10,841 nt of DNA, taken from NCBI GenBank assembly GCA_047619485.1, contig JBLHKE010000210.1:1-10841 (forward strand), in the 5' to 3' direction. Positions within the stretch are counted from its first letter, which is position 1. Each line of letters begins with the position of its first letter. The stretch comes from JBLHKE01 sp047619485. GTDB taxonomy: Bacteria > Verrucomicrobiota > Verrucomicrobiia > Verrucomicrobiales > DEV007. Below the pieces are notes generated by a model that was given only the letters and a program-made list of their open reading frames with translations, did no database searches and was not told the origin of the DNA. Of this stretch, positions 6,910 to 10,841 are shown in pieces. Made by a program: the position numbers and the translations under genes.

Positions 6910-8025
6910 TTAGGGCTGGGTCAGAATCGAGCTGAGGTCATCGATCGGCACTTCGCCGGATTCAGCTGGGATCGAGCGCCGAACGCGCATCGCACGACGA
7001 GCCTGATGAGGTTGTTCTTGCTCGGCAATCCTTGCTGGATCGACCGCGAGTGGTTCGCGACGGTCGATCGGGATCGCTCGCGGCGGCATGGATTCGTCCT
7101 GACGCACTGGCAGACTGCGGGCATAGGTGATTGGGATATTTCTGTCTGGCAGAAGGTTCACGGTCTCTAGAAGCCGGTTTTTCCTAAGGGAATCCTCGAA
7201 GATGGCGCGCAGGTCGTCGACCTGGCGCCCGATGTCGGAAGGCTTGAAGGTAACTTTGGTATGATTATTAAAGCGTGCAAGTAGTGAATAATCGTTTACT
7301 AGCTCAATCTTAGTGATTTCCAAGCCGTGATCGTAGAAAGTCTCATTGCTCACCATCGCCAATTCAATCGCACTGAGCAGCTGATCCGAATCGATCGGCT
7401 CACCGGGCACGACCGCCGCTAGGCCACGGGCGGCAATCACGGGGAAATTGACGTAGCGCTTACGCATCTGGCGACACGGCAACGCCACGCCTTCGATATC
7501 GAGGAGGATGCCTTTCGCCTGTACTTTAGGGAAAATATTCTGCTCAGGGCAGTCCAGCCACGCCACCGGGTGGCGTTCTTCTACCGAGATCCCGAGTTTG
7601 TCGGGCAGCACCCGCACGACACTGGCATCGCGCACCTGCGGGAGGGCGACCAAGCTATCGCGGATCTCCTTCAGGTCGAGGCGCAGGATGTTGACCTCGG
7701 TCTCGACACCTGCAATTTCAAGCGCGAGCGCGCGTGTCAGTGCGCCATCGCTTTCGAACTCGATCGTCTTCAGCGTGTAAGCCGGGTTGTTCCAGAGGAA
7801 ACGCCCGAGGACGTTGCTGCCGATATAGCCGACGAGCGCGAGCGCCGCTGCGACACCCGCAATCTTCGCAATCAACGGCAGGCGGATATGCCGGCGGATG
7901 CCCTCGCCTTCACGACGCTTCACCTTCACATCGAGGACGTGCTGACCGAGGCGTGTGCCACGGCCTTTGCGAACGATCTTCTTATTGGCGCGCTTGCGCT
8001 GATTTGGCTTCCGTTTCCGATTCAT
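6910..8025 (-). CDS. ftsQ: Cell division protein FtsQ (POTRA domain)
   Basis: Encodes 371 residues, longer than the roughly 250-280 of typical FtsQ. It has a very basic cytoplasmic tail (residues 1-48, rich in Lys/Arg), one transmembrane helix (about 50-73, LIAKIAGVAAALALVGYIGS) and then a POTRA domain (about 83-157; Y-T-L-K-T-I-E-F, then LALPQVRDASVVRVLPDKL-type segments and the EERHPVAWL strand). The beta domain continues to about 302, ending in N-I-P-I-T-Y-A-R. FtsQ bridges early and late division proteins in the periplasm. The last 70 residues are an extra tail rich in Pro and Arg with no recognised domain. The assignment rests on domain layout and the ddl-ftsQ-ftsA order rather than strong residue identity, since FtsQ sequences diverge widely. 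The start at 8025 lies 26 bases after ddl and lacks a Shine-Dalgarno sequence. Confidence 0.92.
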   Translation of the reverse strand: MNRKRKPNQRKRANKKIVRKGRGTRLGQHVLDVKVKRREGEGIRRHIRLPLIAKIAGVAAALALVGYIGSNVLGRFLWNNPAYTLKTIEFESDGALTRALALEIAGVETEVNILRLDLKEIRDSLVALPQVRDASVVRVLPDKLGISVEERHPVAWLDCPEQNIFPKVQAKGILLDIEGVALPCRQMRKRYVNFPVIAARGLAAVVPGEPIDSDQLLSAIELAMVSNETFYDHGLEITKIELVNDYSLLARFNNHTKVTFKPSDIGRQVDDLRAIFEDSLRKNRLLETVNLLPDRNIPITYARSLPVRQDESMPPRAIPIDRREPLAVDPARIAEQEQPHQARRAMRVRRSIPAESGEVPIDDLSSILTQP

Positions 8026-8051
8026 GTGACAGTAATGCAGGTCGCGTCTTT

Positions 8052-8987
8052 TTAGGCCTGGGGTGGTTTGTTGCGGATCTTCATCGATAGCTCGGCGATC
8101 TGTTCGCAGAGCTGAGGGTATTCGATACCAGCCGCACGCGCGCCTTTCGGCAACAGGCTGCTCTCGGTCATGCCCGGGATGGTGTTGGCCTCAAGTACAT
8201 ATGGCAGGTTGTCTTCCGAGAGAAGGATGTCGACGCGCGAGTAAACCTCGATACCGATCGCCCGGTGGGCTTCGATCGCCGCCGCCTGCACCGCCTCGGT
8301 GACATCGTCCGGTAGATCCGCCGGGCAAAAGTAATCGGTCCCACCCCCGTCCGCAAGCCACGGGTACTTGTTCTTCATGTCATAGAAACCCGAACGTGGG
8401 CAGATCTGCACGATCGGCAAGGCCTTGCCGTCGAGTATGCCGACCGTCAGCTCTTTGCCAGGGACGAACTGCTCGACCAGTGCGACGACATCGTATTTGG
8501 CGCAATCCTCGATCGCCGGGCCGATCTCCGACGTCTCTCTGACAATGTGGACGCCCACGCTGGAGCCCTCGCGGGGCGGCTTGATGACGACTGGGAGCGG
8601 CAGCTGCAAGGTCACGGCCGGATCGTTGGTGGGGATGATCTCGAAGGCCGGCGTCGGCACCGAGTGCTCGATGAAGGCCTTCTTGCTCAGGACCTTATCG
8701 AACGCGAGTTCGCTGCTCGCCGCCCCCGCACCGGTGTATGGCATGCGCCGCGAGTTGAGAATCCTTTGCAGGCCACCGTCTTCGCCAAAGGTTCCGTGGA
8801 TCACGTTGAAGCAGAGTTCGACCCCGTCAGGGACCTCGAAATCGTCTCCGGTCACATCGATGTCGACCACGTCGGCGCCGACCGACAGCAGAGCTTCGTG
8901 CACGCCTTTGCCGGAGGCGAGGGACACCTCTCTCTCCGAGCCTGGCCCGCCCATGACGACTGCGATCTTTTTTCCTGAAATACTCAT
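8052..8987 (-). CDS. ddl: D-alanine--D-alanine ligase
   Basis: Encodes 311 residues, close to E. coli DdlB (306). An ATP-grasp enzyme of the cytoplasm that joins two D-alanines with ATP to make the dipeptide later added by MurF. Family marks: GGPGSEREVSL (13-23) with the conserved Glu18, signature 1 H-G-T-F-G-E-D-G (64-71), the ATP-binding Lys136 with EGSSVGV (140-146), Glu179, and signature 2 from R-V-D (251-253) to E-A-N-T-I-P-G-M-T (266-274). The residues matching the E. coli triad Glu187, Ser150 and Tyr216 appear as Glu179, Ser142 and Tyr208 (in M-K-N-K-Y), which fits D-Ala-D-Ala rather than D-Ala-D-lactate synthesis. The start at 8987 is 12 bases after murC-murB and has no Shine-Dalgarno sequence, so translation is probably coupled to the upstream gene. 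Confidence 0.96.
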   Translation of the reverse strand: MSISGKKIAVVMGGPGSEREVSLASGKGVHEALLSVGADVVDIDVTGDDFEVPDGVELCFNVIHGTFGEDGGLQRILNSRRMPYTGAGAASSELAFDKVLSKKAFIEHSVPTPAFEIIPTNDPAVTLQLPLPVVIKPPREGSSVGVHIVRETSEIGPAIEDCAKYDVVALVEQFVPGKELTVGILDGKALPIVQICPRSGFYDMKNKYPWLADGGGTDYFCPADLPDDVTEAVQAAAIEAHRAIGIEVYSRVDILLSEDNLPYVLEANTIPGMTESSLLPKGARAAGIEYPQLCEQIAELSMKIRNKPPQA

Positions 8988-8999
8988 AGTGTAGGTCTG

Positions 9000-10841
9000 T
9001 TAGTTGATTGGATTGTCCTGCCCGACGATCTGGACTTCGGTATCGAGTTCGACCTGGTGCGCCTCACGGGCAGCAGCGCGGATCTCCTCGATCAGGCCCA
9101 GCACGTCTGCGGCGCTGGCACCACCATCATTGACAATGAAGTTCCCATGGACATCAGAAACGCGGGCGGCACCGACGCTGCGCCCCTTGAAACCGAGATC
9201 GTCCACGAGTTTCCCAGCAGGGAGATCGGCGCGCGGGTTTTTAAAAATACAGCCAGCACTGGCCGCGACAGGCTGGGAGGTGCGGCGCTTGCCAACCGAC
9301 GCCTCGATCTTCGCCTCGATGTCGCTCACCTCCGCTGGCGCCCCTTCGAACACCGCCGAGAGCGCATAGTTGGCCTCGAGCTCGGGTACGTTGCGGTAGT
9401 GGGCGATGATCTCATCGGACGTCTTCTCAAGTAATCCGCCATACGGATCGAGGTAACGCACGCTTACCACTTGATCGAAGGTCTGCGTGCCCATCGCGCC
9501 GGCATTCATGCGCAAGCCGCCGCCGACGTTCCCAGGGATCCCCTCCATCCACTCGAACCCGCCGATCCCTGCCTTCTTCGCGACCGCGGTCACTTTCTTA
9601 AAGCGCGCCCCGACACCGGCGACGATCTGGTTGCCCGACGCGCGCACCTCATCGAACTCCCCTCCCCGCGGGCAGATGACCGCACCAGGAATTCCGCCAT
9701 CGCGCACCAGCAAGTTCGAGCCACGACCAATCACCCTGATCGAAATGTCGGACTCACGGAAGAATCTCACCGCACGGCTGAAGGCCTCGACGCTCGTCGG
9801 CGCGACCCAGAACTGGCACGGGCCACCCACCTTCATCGTGGTATGGCGGCGCATCGCTTCATAGATGCGACACTCAGTCTCCGGCTCGTTGATCGCGCCG
9901 CGCAACTTGTCAAGTGTCTCCAGGTCGCGCGCGAGGATCGATCCTACCTCGTGCACGTTGCCGGCCCCGAGTGTTAAGATCGTATCGCCACGCCGCAGGT
10001 AGCCGCCAACCGCGTGGTGGAGTTTGCGCCGGTCAGGCTCGTAGAAAACGTTCTCGATGCCATTGGCCTTCACCTCGTCAACAATCGTCTGCCCGCTGAT
10101 CCCCGCGATCGGTTGCTCGCTGGCCGGGTAGACATCGGTCACGAAAAGGGCATCGACACCGGCGAAGGCCTTGCCGAATTCCTTGGCCAGCAATTGGGTG
10201 CGCGTGTAGCGGTGCGGTTGAAAAACACCGATCAAACGCTCCGAGTTTAAGCCATGCGCCGTCTCGACGGTCACGGCGATCTCGGACGGGTGATGGCCGT
10301 AGTCGTCCACCACGGTGAAATCCGCCGAACTGTATTTCACCTCGAAGCGGCGGCGCGCACCACGGAAAGTCCGTAAAGACTCGGCGATCGTCTCGAACTT
10401 CACCCCGAGGCGGAGAGCGAGCGCGCAGGCGCCGAGCGCGTTGAGCACATTGTGCCTACCAGGGATGCCCAGCGTCACTTTTCCTGACATAACACCATTC
10501 TGGCGCAGCTCAAAATCAGTGCTCGCCTTACGGGTCTCGAGGATCTCGCCACTCACGTCACAATCGTCGCCCCACCCGTAGGAGATCGTGTTGTCGCGCG
10601 CAGCACACACATCTGCCGATCCTGCGTCCTCAGCACAGTAGACGATCGTCTCCGAAACCTGATCTAGGAACTGGTTGAACACCCGCTTGATGCCGTCGAT
10701 CCCGTCCGTGTAGTGATCGAGGTGCTCGGCCTCGACGTTGAGCAAAATCGCGAATGCCGGAGTGTAATTTACTAGCGTCCCATCGCTCTCGTCTCCCTCG
10801 GCGACCATCAGGTCGCTATCCTCACTCCAGTGCGCGTTGGT
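9000..10841 (-). CDS. murC/murB: MurC-MurB fusion: UDP-MurNAc--L-Ala ligase / UDP-EnpGlcNAc reductase (5' end outside window)
   Basis: The reading frame enters from the right edge, so at least the first MurC domain with the ATP P-loop is missing from view; the first visible Met (10808, residue 1 below) is internal. MurC part (to about residue 302): AEGDESDGT (3-11), N-V-E-A-E-H-L-D (24-31), GRHNVLNALG (117-126), DDYGHHPSE (168-176), FQPHRYTRT (196-204), D-V-Y-P-A-S-E (225-231). MurB part (about 311-597): M-K-V-G-G-P (325-330), the FAD-binding GRGSNLLVRDGG (361-372), GIPGNVGGG (423-431), S-A-G-C-I-F-K-N-P (517-525), A-G-K-L-V-D-D-L-G (531-539) and the catalytic Glu591 in D-T-E-V-Q. MurB reduces UDP-GlcNAc-enolpyruvate with NADPH to UDP-MurNAc, and MurC then adds L-Ala, so one chain carries two successive cytoplasmic steps. 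The usual catalytic Ser of MurB is Cys520 here. No stop codon or start signal separates the halves. Confidence 0.95.
   Translation of the reverse strand, partial: TNAHWSEDSDLMVAEGDESDGTLVNYTPAFAILLNVEAEHLDHYTDGIDGIKRVFNQFLDQVSETIVYCAEDAGSADVCAARDNTISYGWGDDCDVSGEILETRKASTDFELRQNGVMSGKVTLGIPGRHNVLNALGACALALRLGVKFETIAESLRTFRGARRRFEVKYSSADFTVVDDYGHHPSEIAVTVETAHGLNSERLIGVFQPHRYTRTQLLAKEFGKAFAGVDALFVTDVYPASEQPIAGISGQTIVDEVKANGIENVFYEPDRRKLHHAVGGYLRRGDTILTLGAGNVHEVGSILARDLETLDKLRGAINEPETECRIYEAMRRHTTMKVGGPCQFWVAPTSVEAFSRAVRFFRESDISIRVIGRGSNLLVRDGGIPGAVICPRGGEFDEVRASGNQIVAGVGARFKKVTAVAKKAGIGGFEWMEGIPGNVGGGLRMNAGAMGTQTFDQVVSVRYLDPYGGLLEKTSDEIIAHYRNVPELEANYALSAVFEGAPAEVSDIEAKIEASVGKRRTSQPVAASAGCIFKNPRADLPAGKLVDDLGFKGRSVGAARVSDVHGNFIVNDGGASAADVLGLIEEIRAAAREAHQVELDTEVQIVGQDNPIN

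Noticed and set aside
9471..9977. A 168-codon + strand open frame opposite murC-murB
   Set aside because: Antisense to the conserved MurB FAD-binding motifs and the MurC C-terminus; no features of its own.

Overview
The window is chromosomal bacterial DNA that most probably comes from the phylum Verrucomicrobiota. This is inferred from several things together: a one-piece MurC-MurB fusion inside a division/cell-wall (dcw) cluster, a very divergent FtsZ with a long acidic linker, a secreted double-DUF1080 protein of the kind common in Planctomycetes and Verrucomicrobia, and the scarcity of Shine-Dalgarno sequences. No rRNA, tRNA, CRISPR array or intact transposase was seen.

Layout. Positions 1-1142 (+ strand) hold a ribosomal-protein operon: a sigma70-like promoter, a leader with a perfect hairpin, rplM (L13), rpsI (S9) and a strong intrinsic terminator with a GCAA loop. 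A small lipoprotein gene of unknown function follows (1206-1724, +). Positions 1725-2515 hold no intact gene. This stretch carries a decayed fragment resembling a glucose/sorbosone dehydrogenase, short palindromes, and a 160-bp MITE-like element with 16-bp terminal inverted repeats flanked by CTAG. The rightmost CTAG supplies the stop codon of the next gene.

Positions 2516-10841 are all on the - strand. Read in the direction of transcription they are murC-murB (fusion, 5' end outside the window), ddl, ftsQ, ftsA and ftsZ, with gaps of 12 to 55 bases, then a hairpin terminator and a gene for an exported protein with two DUF1080 domains. MurC-MurB and Ddl make UDP-MurNAc, attach L-Ala to it and supply D-Ala-D-Ala for peptidoglycan. 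FtsQ, FtsA and FtsZ build the division machine. The DUF1080 gene looks like a separate sugar-related unit that merely lies next to the cluster.

The most unusual points are the FtsZ T7 loop, in which the usual Asn/Asp residues are replaced, the in-frame hexanucleotide repeat that sets the length of the FtsZ linker, and the miniature element inserted exactly at a stop codon. I did not find a convincing wholly new multi-gene system; this is mainly a core-genome region with divergent details.
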